Source: Halomonas caseinilytica (GTDB taxonomy: Bacteria > Pseudomonadota > Gammaproteobacteria > Pseudomonadales > Halomonadaceae). From it: DNA of 64,000 bases. The notes below the pieces were generated by a model, which was not told the DNA's origin, did not search any database, and saw nothing but the letters and a program-made list of their open reading frames with translations. The stretch covers positions 336,969-400,968 of the forward strand of contig NZ_BDEP01000016.1 in the NCBI RefSeq assembly GCF_001662305.1, in the 5' to 3' direction. Of the stretch, positions 11,387 to 19,953 are shown one piece after another (position 1 is the first letter of the stretch; the number at the start of each line of letters is the position of its first letter). The position numbers and the translations under genes were made by a program.

Positions 11387-11572
11387 TCATTCCTCTTCGT
11401 CCAGGTCCCAGTCGTCCTCGATAGCGCGTCGCAGCCGCCGTTCCTCGAGCAGATCCTCCAGGCGTCGTCGGGCGCGCAGTCGTTCGGTGCGACTGACGGG
11501 GCGTTCGGGAGTGGCGTCGGCGTCCTGATCGGGATCGTCGAAGGGGTCATCGTAAAAGGACTCGGGGCGCAT
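11387..11572 (-). CDS. Small acidic protein, PA3496-like family
   Basis: A 61-residue protein with an acidic N-terminus (FYDDPFDDPDQDAD) followed by a basic amphipathic helix (RLRARRRLEDLLEERRLRR) and an acidic tail (DDWDLDEEE). The start at 11572 is supported by GGAGGAG a few bases upstream; an in-frame ATG at 11599 lacks this. The helix resembles small pseudomonad proteins annotated as PA3496-family putative envelope-integrity proteins; that assignment is from memory of the pattern and is tentative. A GCCCCT/AGGGGC hairpin at 11361-11380 lies just beyond its stop. Confidence 0.65.
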   Translation of the reverse strand: MRPESFYDDPFDDPDQDADATPERPVSRTERLRARRRLEDLLEERRLRRAIEDDWDLDEEE

Positions 11573-11727
11573 GCGATCTCCTCCCATGGCCGGGCACAAG
11601 CGTTGCCATACGCCGCACCGGACCTCAAGCCGGCGCTCGGCGAGGGCACCTGCCGGCTATATAAGACGAGACGCGGTTCAGTTCAAGCCCGAGCGGCTTC
11701 TGAAGCGCAGTTTTCATGTTGTGTCGT

Positions 11728-13041
11728 TCATTCGACCTCGGGCAGGCCCTGGGCGCAGACGGCGGCGGCAAGCCCGGTCATGCCCAGCAAGGCCAGCAGT
11801 GGGGCGGTGCCGAACCACTGGGCCAGGGCTCCGACCACGCTGCCCACCACGAGCATCAGGACGCCGGTGAAGGTATTGGAGAGCGCCACGTAAAGCGCGC
11901 GATCCTGCTGGTCGGCCATGTCGACGATGTAGGTCTTGCGTCCCAAACGCACGCCGGCATGGACGATGACCAGCAGGGCATACACCAACGCATAGGGCCA
12001 GACACTCTGTGTCCATTCAGCCGGCCACCAGGCGAAGGCCGCTCCCAGCAGGCAGCAGGCAGTGGTGCCCAGTCCGCCATCGCGCATGACCGTGCGGCTC
12101 GAGACATCGGCACGCTTCCCCCAGATGGGGCTGGCCAGCATGCCGGCCACGCCAGAGACAAGGATCAGCACGCCCAGCCCGCCGAGCGCCGTACCACCTT
12201 GCTGCTGGCCCAGCAGGGCGACATAGGGCAGGGCCAGGGCGCTGGAAAGCAACAGGGCTCGGGAGAGATTGAAACGCAGGAAGACACGATCTTCGCGCAG
12301 CAGGCGAAAGCCGGTGCCAATGGCCTGCCAGACATTCTCCCCTCCCTCCACGGCGCCGGGCGCTTCCCGAATGCGCGCCGCGCAGAGGGCGTTGAGCGCC
12401 CAGCCGAGGGCGGCGATGGCCAGGAGCGTGGCAAGAGCCAGCTCACCGGGACGGTCGTCGAACCACAACAGGACAATGCCGGCCAGCAGTGTCACCGCAC
12501 CGGCCACTCCGCCGCTCCAGCCCATCAGGGTACCGCGTTGGCGCTTGGCGATGGTCTTGCCCATCACGTCCTTGGTGGCAATGGAGGAAAGGCCGCGTGC
12601 CAGTGACAGGACTGTCAGTGCGGCGAGCACCAGGGCGCCACCGGTTCCGCCTTGCCCGAACAGCGCCAGCAGTGCCAGGCCGGCAGCGCACAGGGCCTGG
12701 AAGAGGCCGCCGATGGCCCAGGCCCATTTGCGGCGTGGATGCTGCCGGATCAGGCCGGCGACGAGCAGCTGGGGCAACAAGGCGCCGGCTTCCCGGATCG
12801 GTACCAGCAGGCCGACCATCCAGGCCGGGGAACCGATGGTGCCGAGCAGCCAAGGCAGTACCAGGCGGGCGCTGGACAGTTCGTCGGCGAGCTTGTTGCC
12901 CAAGGCGGCCAGCAGATGGAGAAACGCATTACGGGGTTGTTCTCGACAGGCCGCGTCGGGGATGTCGCGGCACATCCGGCTGTCCTCGTCGCCGGTGAGC
13001 CATTCGAAGAGTCTGGATTGGCTGATTTCGCGCTGGGCCAT
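11728..13041 (-). CDS. MFS transporter
   Basis: 437 residues with about twelve hydrophobic segments after a roughly 50-residue cytoplasmic N-terminus. The loop RQHPRRKWAW and the later GKTIAKRQRGTLMGW resemble MFS intracellular loops, and a second-half loop GRKTYIVDMADQQDRALYV is also typical. The substrate cannot be inferred. The start at 13041 has AAGGAAGG upstream. It is divergent from the Rdx gene across only 54 bp, so the two share a promoter region. The long N-terminal tail before TM1, containing three Cys, is less usual for MFS proteins. Confidence 0.8.
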   Translation of the reverse strand: MAQREISQSRLFEWLTGDEDSRMCRDIPDAACREQPRNAFLHLLAALGNKLADELSSARLVLPWLLGTIGSPAWMVGLLVPIREAGALLPQLLVAGLIRQHPRRKWAWAIGGLFQALCAAGLALLALFGQGGTGGALVLAALTVLSLARGLSSIATKDVMGKTIAKRQRGTLMGWSGGVAGAVTLLAGIVLLWFDDRPGELALATLLAIAALGWALNALCAARIREAPGAVEGGENVWQAIGTGFRLLREDRVFLRFNLSRALLLSSALALPYVALLGQQQGGTALGGLGVLILVSGVAGMLASPIWGKRADVSSRTVMRDGGLGTTACCLLGAAFAWWPAEWTQSVWPYALVYALLVIVHAGVRLGRKTYIVDMADQQDRALYVALSNTFTGVLMLVVGSVVGALAQWFGTAPLLALLGMTGLAAAVCAQGLPEVE

Positions 13042-13095
13042 CGTCCTTCCTTGGCGGTAAGATGAGACGATAATTCTTGCGGCAGTCGAGGCGTC

Positions 13096-13365
13096 ATGTC
13101 ACGTATTCGCATTCACTACTGCACCCAGTGCCAATGGTTGCTGCGCAGTGCCTGGTACGCCCAGGAGCTGCTTTCCACCTTCGGCGAGGCGCTCGAGGAA
13201 GTGGCGCTGGCGCCATCTCACGGTGGCCATTTCGAGATTTTCTTCGACGAGGAGAGTCTCTGGGAACGCAAGCGCGACGGGGGATTCCCCGACAGCAAGA
13301 TCCTGAAGCAGAAGGTGCGCGACCGGCTGGACCCGGAGCGCGACCTGGGGCACGTCGATCGTTAA
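13096..13365 (+). CDS. SelT/SelW/SelH (Rdx) family selenoprotein-like thioredoxin-fold protein
   Basis: An 89-residue protein with the redox motif CxxC at Cys9-Cys12 near the N-terminus and the family pattern GGHFEIFFDEE followed by GGFPDSKILKQKVRD. This is the cysteine-containing bacterial form of the Rdx family, which has a thioredoxin-like fold and an unproven redox role. It lies 42 bp before an EamA transporter in the same direction and is divergent from the MFS gene. The length is normal. Confidence 0.88.
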   Translation: MSRIRIHYCTQCQWLLRSAWYAQELLSTFGEALEEVALAPSHGGHFEIFFDEESLWERKRDGGFPDSKILKQKVRDRLDPERDLGHVDR

Positions 13366-13407
13366 GCGACGACAGACGAAACATTGGCTGATGGACAGGG
13401 AGAGTCT

Positions 13408-14304
13408 ATGACATCGGATCGTCGTGCCATCCTCTACGGCCTCGGTGCCGTGGGGTTGTGGTCCACGGTGGCCACTGCCTTCAAGGTGGCGCTTGGCTAT
13501 ATGTCGCCGCTGACCCTGATGTGGATCGCTTCACTGGTCTCCTGGGCGGTGATCGGTGGGCTGGTGTGGCGTCGCGGTCAGTTTCCGGAGGCCCTGCGTC
13601 ATGGTTGGCGCACCGCCGCCTGGGCCGGATTGATGAATCCGGTGGCCTATTATCTGGTGCTGTTTGCGGCCTATGACCGGTTGCCGGGCCAGGAGGCCAT
13701 GGCGCTCAACTACACCTGGGCGTTGACCATGGCGTTTCTCGCCGTGCCGATACTCGGCCAGCGGCTCACGCGCATGGACGTGCTGGCCGGCCTGATCGCC
13801 TATTCCGGCGTCTGGGTGATCGCTACCCGGGGTCGCGTTCTCGACGTGGATTTCGCCGATCCGCTGGGCGTCGGCCTGGCGCTGGTCTCGACGCTGATCT
13901 GGGCGTTGTACTGGTTGCTCAACACCCGCGACCGGCGTTCACCACTGGTGGCGCAATGGCAGAACTTCAGCGTCGGCGTGCCGGTGCTCACCCTGATTCT
14001 GCTGATGGGCCCCGAGGTGGAGTGGGTCGGCGCTACCGGGCTTGCCGCGGGCATCTATGTAGGACTGTTCGAGATGGGCATTGCCTTCGTGTTCTGGCAA
14101 CTAGCGATGCGCACGGTCTCGCGTACCGCCAGGATCTCCAACCTGATTTTCCTGTCGCCGCCGATATCGCTGGTGCTGCTGTTCTTCATCGTGGGCGAGC
14201 CGATCCTGCCCTCGACGCTGCTGGGGCTGGTGCTCATTCTCGGCGGACTCGGTCTGCAGCAACGGCAGAAGGCGCCGGTGGAACCTGCCGATGCACGGTC
14301 CTGA
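13408..14304 (+). CDS. EamA/DMT superfamily transporter
   Basis: 298 residues with ten hydrophobic segments in two EamA repeats of five. The first begins at AILYGLGAVGLWSTVATAF and the second at DPLGVGLALVSTLIWALYW. The start at 13408 follows a GGGAGAG site; a TTG at 13384 is less likely. Members export amino acids or other metabolites, but the substrate here is unknown. It converges on tesA with only 3 bp between stops. Confidence 0.87.
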   Translation: MTSDRRAILYGLGAVGLWSTVATAFKVALGYMSPLTLMWIASLVSWAVIGGLVWRRGQFPEALRHGWRTAAWAGLMNPVAYYLVLFAAYDRLPGQEAMALNYTWALTMAFLAVPILGQRLTRMDVLAGLIAYSGVWVIATRGRVLDVDFADPLGVGLALVSTLIWALYWLLNTRDRRSPLVAQWQNFSVGVPVLTLILLMGPEVEWVGATGLAAGIYVGLFEMGIAFVFWQLAMRTVSRTARISNLIFLSPPISLVLLFFIVGEPILPSTLLGLVLILGGLGLQQRQKAPVEPADARS

Positions 14305-14307
14305 GGC

Positions 14308-14994
14308 TCACTGCGGGCGGCTGGCGAGGTCGATGCCGGAGGTTTCCAGCAGCGCGGCGAGCACCGGCCAGACGTTGTCGAGTATCTGAGGCTGGGCGGC
14401 GGCGGTGGGGTGAATGCCATCGTCCTGCATCAATCCATCCTGCAGGGCCACGTCGTCGAGCAGGAAGGGAACGAGGGGAATGTCGTAGCGCTTCGCGAGC
14501 GCCGCGAAGGTGTCGCCGAAGGCCTCGCGATAGGCCTGGCCATAATTGGGCGGAATGTCGATGCCAAGCAGGGCCACCTCGGCGCCGGATGCCTGGCTGG
14601 CCTCGATCATGGCCGCCAGGTTGGCGCGCATCTGGCTGGGAGGCAGTCCTCTCAGACCGTCGTTACCGCCCAGCTCGAGCAGAACGATGTCCGGGTCGTG
14701 CTGTCTCAGCAACTCGGGTAGCCGCGCCTTGCCTCCGGCGGTGGTTTCGCCGCTGATGCTGGCGTTGACGACCCGGGCCTTGCCCGTCAGATGATCGGCC
14801 ATCAAGCTGACCCAGCCGTCCTCGCGCTCGATACCATAGGCGGCGCTCAAGCTATCGCCCATCACCAGAATCAGGGGGCGAGGTGCCGCCATCATCGGCC
14901 CCGCGACCAGGCACAGTACCAGAGCCAGCCAGACGAGCCGCAGGGGCTGCCAATGGGGGTTGCGAACTCGACCAACGGGGGAATGCTGCAGCAT
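14308..14994 (-). CDS. tesA: Periplasmic acyl-CoA thioesterase I / lysophospholipase (SGNH hydrolase)
   Basis: An SGNH-family esterase acting on acyl-CoA, lysophospholipids and esters. Block I has the nucleophile Ser in GDSLSAAYG at about residue 45. Block III is GGNDGLRG. The catalytic Asp/His pair is in DDGIHPTA near the C-terminus. A secretion signal with a hydrophobic core (LVWLALVLCLVAGPMMAA) precedes the mature enzyme. The ATG at 14994 overlaps by two bases, in a CATG palindrome, with the start of divergent ybbA. The tesA/ybbA/ybbP arrangement is conserved with E. coli. Confidence 0.92.
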   Translation of the reverse strand: MLQHSPVGRVRNPHWQPLRLVWLALVLCLVAGPMMAAPRPLILVMGDSLSAAYGIEREDGWVSLMADHLTGKARVVNASISGETTAGGKARLPELLRQHDPDIVLLELGGNDGLRGLPPSQMRANLAAMIEASQASGAEVALLGIDIPPNYGQAYREAFGDTFAALAKRYDIPLVPFLLDDVALQDGLMQDDGIHPTAAAQPQILDNVWPVLAALLETSGIDLASRPQ

Positions 14995-15712
14995 GTCCAA
15001 CTCCTCGCACGAGAATGCCCAGGTGCCGATTCTACACGCCGAGGGCCTGACCAAGCAGGTCGTCAGCGGCGAACGGCAATTGACCATCCTGCAGGAACTG
15101 AATCTCGCGGTACTTCCGGGGGAAAGCCTGGCCATCCTCGGTCAGAGCGGAGCGGGCAAGTCGACCCTGCTGGGTCTGCTGGCCGGGCTGGACGCCCCCA
15201 GCGCCGGCCAGCTCGCGATGTTCGGCCAGTCCCTAGGCGAACTGGATGAAGACGGCCGAGCCCGACTGCGCGCCGGACGGGTCGGGTTCGTGTTCCAGAA
15301 CTTCCAGCTGTTGCCGACCCTGACGGCGCTGGAGAACGTGCTCATGCCGCTGGAACTCACGGCAGTGACGGATGCTGAGTCCCGAGCTCGGCGCTGGCTG
15401 GAGCGGGTCGGCCTCGGCGAGCGGCTCGAGCATCTGCCCAAGCAGCTCTCGGGCGGCGAGCAGCAGCGCGTCGCCCTGGCTCGGGCCTTCGTCACGGGGG
15501 CTGAGCTGGTGTTCGCCGACGAGCCCACCGGCAATCTCGATCCCACGACCGGTGAGCGCATCATCGACACCCTGTTCGAGCTGAATCACGCCTCCGGGAC
15601 CACCCTGGTGCTGGTGACCCACGACCATGCCCTGGCGCGGCGCTGCGATCGTTGCCTGCGTCTGGCGGAGGGGCAGCTCGTCGAGATGGCACGTGAAGAG
15701 GTCGGTGCATGA
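14993..15712 (+). CDS. ybbA: ABC transporter ATP-binding protein YbbA (LolD/MacB-like)
   Basis: A 239-residue ATPase with Walker [11 protein letters not shown]-loop [16 protein letters not shown], signature [14 protein letters not shown], Walker [13 protein letters not shown] and the switch His in VTHDH. The FQ(N/S)F-LLPTL pattern is characteristic of the LolD/MacB (type VII) class. Its permease ybbP follows with an ATGA overlap. The start was chosen at ATG 14993, the position matching YbbA homologs. The pair is associated with tesA, but its transported substrate is not established. Confidence 0.92.
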   Translation: MSNSSHENAQVPILHAEGLTKQVVSGERQLTILQELNLAVLPGESLAILGQSGAGKSTLLGLLAGLDAPSAGQLAMFGQSLGELDEDGRARLRAGRVGFVFQNFQLLPTLTALENVLMPLELTAVTDAESRARRWLERVGLGERLEHLPKQLSGGEQQRVALARAFVTGAELVFADEPTGNLDPTTGERIIDTLFELNHASGTTLVLVTHDHALARRCDRCLRLAEGQLVEMAREEVGA

Positions 15713-18273
15713 GCGGGCGACTGCTGCGTCTTTCCTGGCGCGGGCTCAAGCGCGACCTGCGCTCCGGGGATGTGCGGGCCTTGTTCGTGGCGCTGGCGTT
15801 GGCGGTGGCTGCCTCGACGATGATCGGCTTCTTCCTCGATCGCCTGGATCGGGGACTGACGCGGCAGGCGGGCCAGTTGCTGGGTGGCGATGTGGTTCTG
15901 GAGCAGTCTCGCCCCTTCGAGGCCGAACTGCGCGAGACGCTGGAGGCGGCGGGGCTGACCCTGTCCGACCAGGTCGACATGGTGTCGATGGTCAGTCGGG
16001 GCGATGCCTTTCAATCGGTCAGCCTCAAGGCGGTGGACGATGTCTATCCGCATTACGGCGCTTCGCGCGTCTCGCGGGGCGGCAAGGTCGAGGAGGTGGC
16101 CGCCGGGCCGCCGCGTGGCGAGGTGTGGATCGCGCCCCGGCTGGCCATGCTGATGGATCTACAGAGCGGTGACAGCCTGCGGGTGGGAAGCGCCACCTTT
16201 CGTGTCGGTGCGGTGATCGAGCGGGAGGCCGATCCTTCGGCCGGCTTCGGTAGCTTCAATCCGCGCCTGATGATGCATGTCGATGATCTGCCGGCCACCG
16301 GGCTGGTGCAGGAAGGCTCGCGCATCGAGTACGAGTTGCTGGCCGCAGGGCCGGCGCAGGCTGTGGAGGAGGTTGCGCCGCTGCTCGAGCGATTGCGTGG
16401 CGAGGGCGTCGAGGTGCGGGATGTGCGCCAGGACAGGCCCCGGCTGGGCAGCGCCCTGGCGCGTGCCGATCGCTACCTGAGCCTGGCAGGGCTGGCGGCG
16501 GTGCTGCTGGCCGGGGTCGCCGTGGCCATGGCGACGCGTCGCTATGTCGAGCGGCATCTGGACACCGCTGCCTTGCTGCGTTGCTTCGGTGCCAGCCAAC
16601 GCGAGCTGGTGTGGATCTTCGTGCTGCAGCTCTTGTGGCTGGCCCTGGCGGCCTCGCTGCTCGGCGCCGTGCTGGGGCTGGCCGGACAGGCGGCGCTGTT
16701 GGCCCTGCTGGGGGCGGTCATGCCGATCGAGCTGCCGCCACCGGGGATCCTGCCGCTGGGCATGGGGATCTTCACCGCCCTGGCGGTGCTGATGGGCTTC
16801 GCCGGGCCGACCCTGCTGCGGCTGCGCCGCGTCAGCGCCCTGAAGGTGCTGCGCCGGGAACTCGACCCATTGCCAGCTTCGGCCTGGTGGGTCGTGACCG
16901 TGGCCGCCGGCGTGTTCGGTGGCCTGTTGTGGTTGTATTCCGGCGATGGCGTGCTGGCTCTGGGGCTGCTGGTCGGCGGGCTGGCGGCCTTGCTGGCGCT
17001 CTGGGGGCTGGGCGGTGTTCTACTGGCTTTGCTGGCCAGGCTCTGCGCGCACCTGCCACGTCAGGCGGCGCCTCATGATGGCTTGTGGCGGGCCTTGCGA
17101 CTGGGCGGGCAGCAATTGGCACGGCGCCGTACCGCCAGCCTAGGCCAGCTGCTGGCCTTCGCGACGGCACTGTTTGCCATGGGCATGATCGCCTTGGTAC
17201 GTGGCGATCTGCTCGATACCTGGCGCGCTCAGTTGCCCGAGGACACGCCGAACCATTTCGCCATCAACATTCAACCTGCCGAGCGCGATGCCTTCGAGGC
17301 AGCGCTGGCCGGAACCGCCGATGCCCGCAGTGCACTTTATCCCATGGTGCGTGGGCGCATTACTGCCATCGACGGACAGCCGCCACTGGAGGCAGTTCCC
17401 GAGCAGGCGCGTGGCGACAACGTCTTGCGTCGCGAGCTCAATCTGACCTGGCGTGCCGATCTGCCGACCGGCAATCGGCTGGTGGCCGGCGACTGGTTCG
17501 CGCCGTCGGCATCAACGGCAGAAGGCTGGCTGGGAGCCGTTGCCGCCGACCCTGTCGCACCGATCTCGCTGGAGAGCGGGCTGGCCGAGCGCCTGGGGCT
17601 GACGCTCGGCGATACCATGACGTTCTCGATCGGCAGCGAAACGCTGCAAGGGCGCGTCGCCAGTTTGAGAGACCTGGATTGGGACAGTTTCCGACCCAAC
17701 TTCTACGTCATCTTCCCGCCGGGCGTACTGGAGGACTTCGGCCACAGTTACATCACGGCGTTTCATCTCGATGGCGGCGAGCGCGAGTTGCTGCGCAATC
17801 TGGTGCGGGATTTTCCCGCCGTGACGCTGCTCGATGTCGAGTCGATCCTGTCGCGGGTCCGCGAGGTGCTCGATCAGGTGACGAGGGCGGTGGAGCTGGT
17901 ACTGGTCTTCGTCTTGCTGGCCGGTGTCAGCGTTCTCTACGCCGCCCTGGTGGCCAGCATGCCGATGCGGGCGCACGAGGCCGGGCTGCTGCGTGTGTTC
18001 GGGGCCGGCAATCGGTTGCTGTCACGTATCCAGGGGGCCGAGTTCGCCCAGCAGGGGCTGGCCAGCGGCCTGTTGGCGGCCCTGCTGGTGGAACTGGCCG
18101 CCGCCGGGATCTACGTCGCCTGGCTGGATCTGGCGCCACGCTGGCATCCTGCCCTGTGGGGCTGGTTGCCGCTGGGCGGCGTCCTGCTGGTCGGGGGAAT
18201 CGGCCAGTGGCTGTCGCGGGGGCTGAGGCGTCAGGCGCCGGCGGCGAGTCTCGGCCTGCTCGGGGAGACCTGA
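15709..18273 (+). CDS. ybbP: ABC transporter permease YbbP (FtsX-like)
   Basis: An 854-residue membrane protein. An N-terminal helix (residues about 22-40) is followed by a periplasmic domain to about 255. A first FtsX module of three helices lies at about 258-375, a central helix pair at about 385-440, and a second periplasmic domain from about 500 to 720. A second FtsX module ends the protein (VLVFVLLAGVSVLYAALVA onward). This is the standard ten-helix layout of YbbP. It is translationally coupled to ybbA. Type VII permeases usually do mechanical work rather than solute transport. Confidence 0.9.
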   Translation: MSGRLLRLSWRGLKRDLRSGDVRALFVALALAVAASTMIGFFLDRLDRGLTRQAGQLLGGDVVLEQSRPFEAELRETLEAAGLTLSDQVDMVSMVSRGDAFQSVSLKAVDDVYPHYGASRVSRGGKVEEVAAGPPRGEVWIAPRLAMLMDLQSGDSLRVGSATFRVGAVIEREADPSAGFGSFNPRLMMHVDDLPATGLVQEGSRIEYELLAAGPAQAVEEVAPLLERLRGEGVEVRDVRQDRPRLGSALARADRYLSLAGLAAVLLAGVAVAMATRRYVERHLDTAALLRCFGASQRELVWIFVLQLLWLALAASLLGAVLGLAGQAALLALLGAVMPIELPPPGILPLGMGIFTALAVLMGFAGPTLLRLRRVSALKVLRRELDPLPASAWWVVTVAAGVFGGLLWLYSGDGVLALGLLVGGLAALLALWGLGGVLLALLARLCAHLPRQAAPHDGLWRALRLGGQQLARRRTASLGQLLAFATALFAMGMIALVRGDLLDTWRAQLPEDTPNHFAINIQPAERDAFEAALAGTADARSALYPMVRGRITAIDGQPPLEAVPEQARGDNVLRRELNLTWRADLPTGNRLVAGDWFAPSASTAEGWLGAVAADPVAPISLESGLAERLGLTLGDTMTFSIGSETLQGRVASLRDLDWDSFRPNFYVIFPPGVLEDFGHSYITAFHLDGGERELLRNLVRDFPAVTLLDVESILSRVREVLDQVTRAVELVLVFVLLAGVSVLYAALVASMPMRAHEAGLLRVFGAGNRLLSRIQGAEFAQQGLASGLLAALLVELAAAGIYVAWLDLAPRWHPALWGWLPLGGVLLVGGIGQWLSRGLRRQAPAASLGLLGET

Positions 18274-18391
18274 GGTGTCGGCAAGGTGAACGCCGCATCA
18301 CGCCAGCGTCGTCGAGATCATGCATACTCGGAATTCGTGGCGCCGTCTGCGGGGTATCAACGGTGACAAATCACCAAAGGAGCTGGGTGCA

Positions 18392-19810
18392 ATGGAAAGA
18401 GGATTCATGCCGCGCAAGCGAGCTCGTGCCGTGGTATTGGGAGCATTGCTGCTGGCCTGTGCTGGACCTGCCCTGGCGGATGCCGAGAAGTTCGAGGCAG
18501 ATCTGCGTGCCTTGTTCGCCGACCAGCCGGGAGAGCTGACTATCGGAGATATCTCCGAGAGCATGCTGGGCGGCGAGACCCGTACCGAGGACCTGGAGTA
18601 CGTCAGTGACCGGGGCGGGCGAGTGCATGTCGATCGCTATGTCGTCGAGGGGGATTACGATGATCCCGACCGAGTGGTCCTGGAGGGCCTGAGCGTCACC
18701 GACGGCCAGGCGGGGACGATTACCGCGCGCCGGCTGGTGGTCGTCGAGCCTTCTCGCCCGGTGCTTTCGCCCCGGGGTGTGCTGGCCGATGGGCTCGAGG
18801 CCGCCGAGCTGACGGCCGAAGGGCTGGTGATCGAGCGCAGCGGTCGCACCGTGCTCGGTACGGCCGGGGAGCGCGCGCGCAGCGTCACCAATCCTCGCCT
18901 GACGGTCGAGCGCTTGCATGCCAGGGATCTTGCCCAGGATACCATCGGCAGCCTGGAGGCAACCGATATCGCCGGCAGCGGCGAGTCATTCGGCGAGATC
19001 GGCGATGGCAAGTTCACGTTGGGCATCCTGAACATCGAGGGATTGCGCGACCTGAAGAGCCAGGCCGAGGCGCGGGCCGACCGCATGGAGCTGAAGAATC
19101 TGAATATCGAGGCCCAGCGCCTGGCGGCGACGCTGGATCGCCTGCTGGTCGAGAGCGACATGTCGGATGGTGCCGGCGGCCTGTGGCTGGAATCGCTCGA
19201 TCTTGATCTGGCGCGCATGATCGAGTTGGCGCCGGCCGAGAAGCGCACTCGTCTACGCATGATGAGCAATGTGCTCACCGGCGGCAGCGGTCAGCTTTCG
19301 CTCGATGCCGCCTTCGATGGGCAGTGGGAAGCGCTGGACGATACCCGGGCGATGCTGCTCGGCAAGAGCCGGGTGACCGCCGATGATGCCTTCCGCTGGA
19401 CCTTCGACAGCGAGACCCCGGCCCGTCTGCCGGAAGGTGCGGATCCGGCGAGCTATTTTGCCGAGGTGGATGGTCTCGATGATGTCACCTTGCTGGGCGG
19501 CGAGGTCGAGACGACGTTGACCGATCTTGGTCTGTTCGGTCGTCTGCCGGCGGTGATCGCGACCAGCCAGAGCATGAGCGAGGATGAGTTCATGGCGCAG
19601 GCGCGTACCCAGGCCAAGGGACTCGGCAGCCTGTTCGGTCCGGAATTCGCCACACTGCTCGGTGGTCTGGTCGACATGATGGAAGGCAAGGCCAGTGAAC
19701 TGGTCGTGCATTTCACCCTGCCGGAAGGCGACGAGCAGGAACTGGACGCTCTGGCCGACGACCCGCTGGTGCTGCCGAGCAAGCTGTCGATGCAAGTGCA
19801 CACCCGCTGA
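18392..19810 (+). CDS. Unrecognised secreted protein
   Basis: About 472 residues; I do not recognise the family. A signal peptide is clear (basic PRKRAR, hydrophobic VVLGALLLACAGPALA), so the mature protein is periplasmic or outer-membrane associated. The rest is hydrophilic and acidic, with alternating short beta-like stretches (EDLEYVSDRGGRVHVDRYVVEGDY) and helices. The long middle part is reminiscent of DUF945-type repetitive folds but shows no clear motif. ATG 18392 has AAAGGAG nine bases upstream; ATG 18407 is equally possible. It is monocistronic, after ybbP and before the glyA leader hairpin. Confidence 0.75.
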   Translation: MERGFMPRKRARAVVLGALLLACAGPALADAEKFEADLRALFADQPGELTIGDISESMLGGETRTEDLEYVSDRGGRVHVDRYVVEGDYDDPDRVVLEGLSVTDGQAGTITARRLVVVEPSRPVLSPRGVLADGLEAAELTAEGLVIERSGRTVLGTAGERARSVTNPRLTVERLHARDLAQDTIGSLEATDIAGSGESFGEIGDGKFTLGILNIEGLRDLKSQAEARADRMELKNLNIEAQRLAATLDRLLVESDMSDGAGGLWLESLDLDLARMIELAPAEKRTRLRMMSNVLTGGSGQLSLDAAFDGQWEALDDTRAMLLGKSRVTADDAFRWTFDSETPARLPEGADPASYFAEVDGLDDVTLLGGEVETTLTDLGLFGRLPAVIATSQSMSEDEFMAQARTQAKGLGSLFGPEFATLLGGLVDMMEGKASELVVHFTLPEGDEQELDALADDPLVLPSKLSMQVHTR

Positions 19811-19867
19811 CCGCGTGGAAGGTGCCTTCAGAATTTCTCAAGCGCGCATGAGAAATGATGCGCTCAA

Positions 19868-19900
19868 CCATGACGGCCTTTCATGTGAAAGCCGTCATGG
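19868..19900 (+). promoter_or_regulatory. Strong hairpin in the glyA leader region
   Basis: CCATGACGGCCTTTCA pairs with TGAAAGCCGTCATGG, a 15-bp stem with one bulged C and a 2-nt loop. It lies 53 bp upstream of the glyA start and 57 bp after the preceding stop. No T tract follows on the plus strand. It could be a terminator-like element, an operator, or a leader structure controlling glyA. A TATGAT hexamer follows at 19908-19913. Confidence 0.5.
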
Positions 19901-19953
19901 GCTGGGGTATGATGAGCGCCTCCGATTTTCCCGTGATGCGAGGTCTTGCGCCG

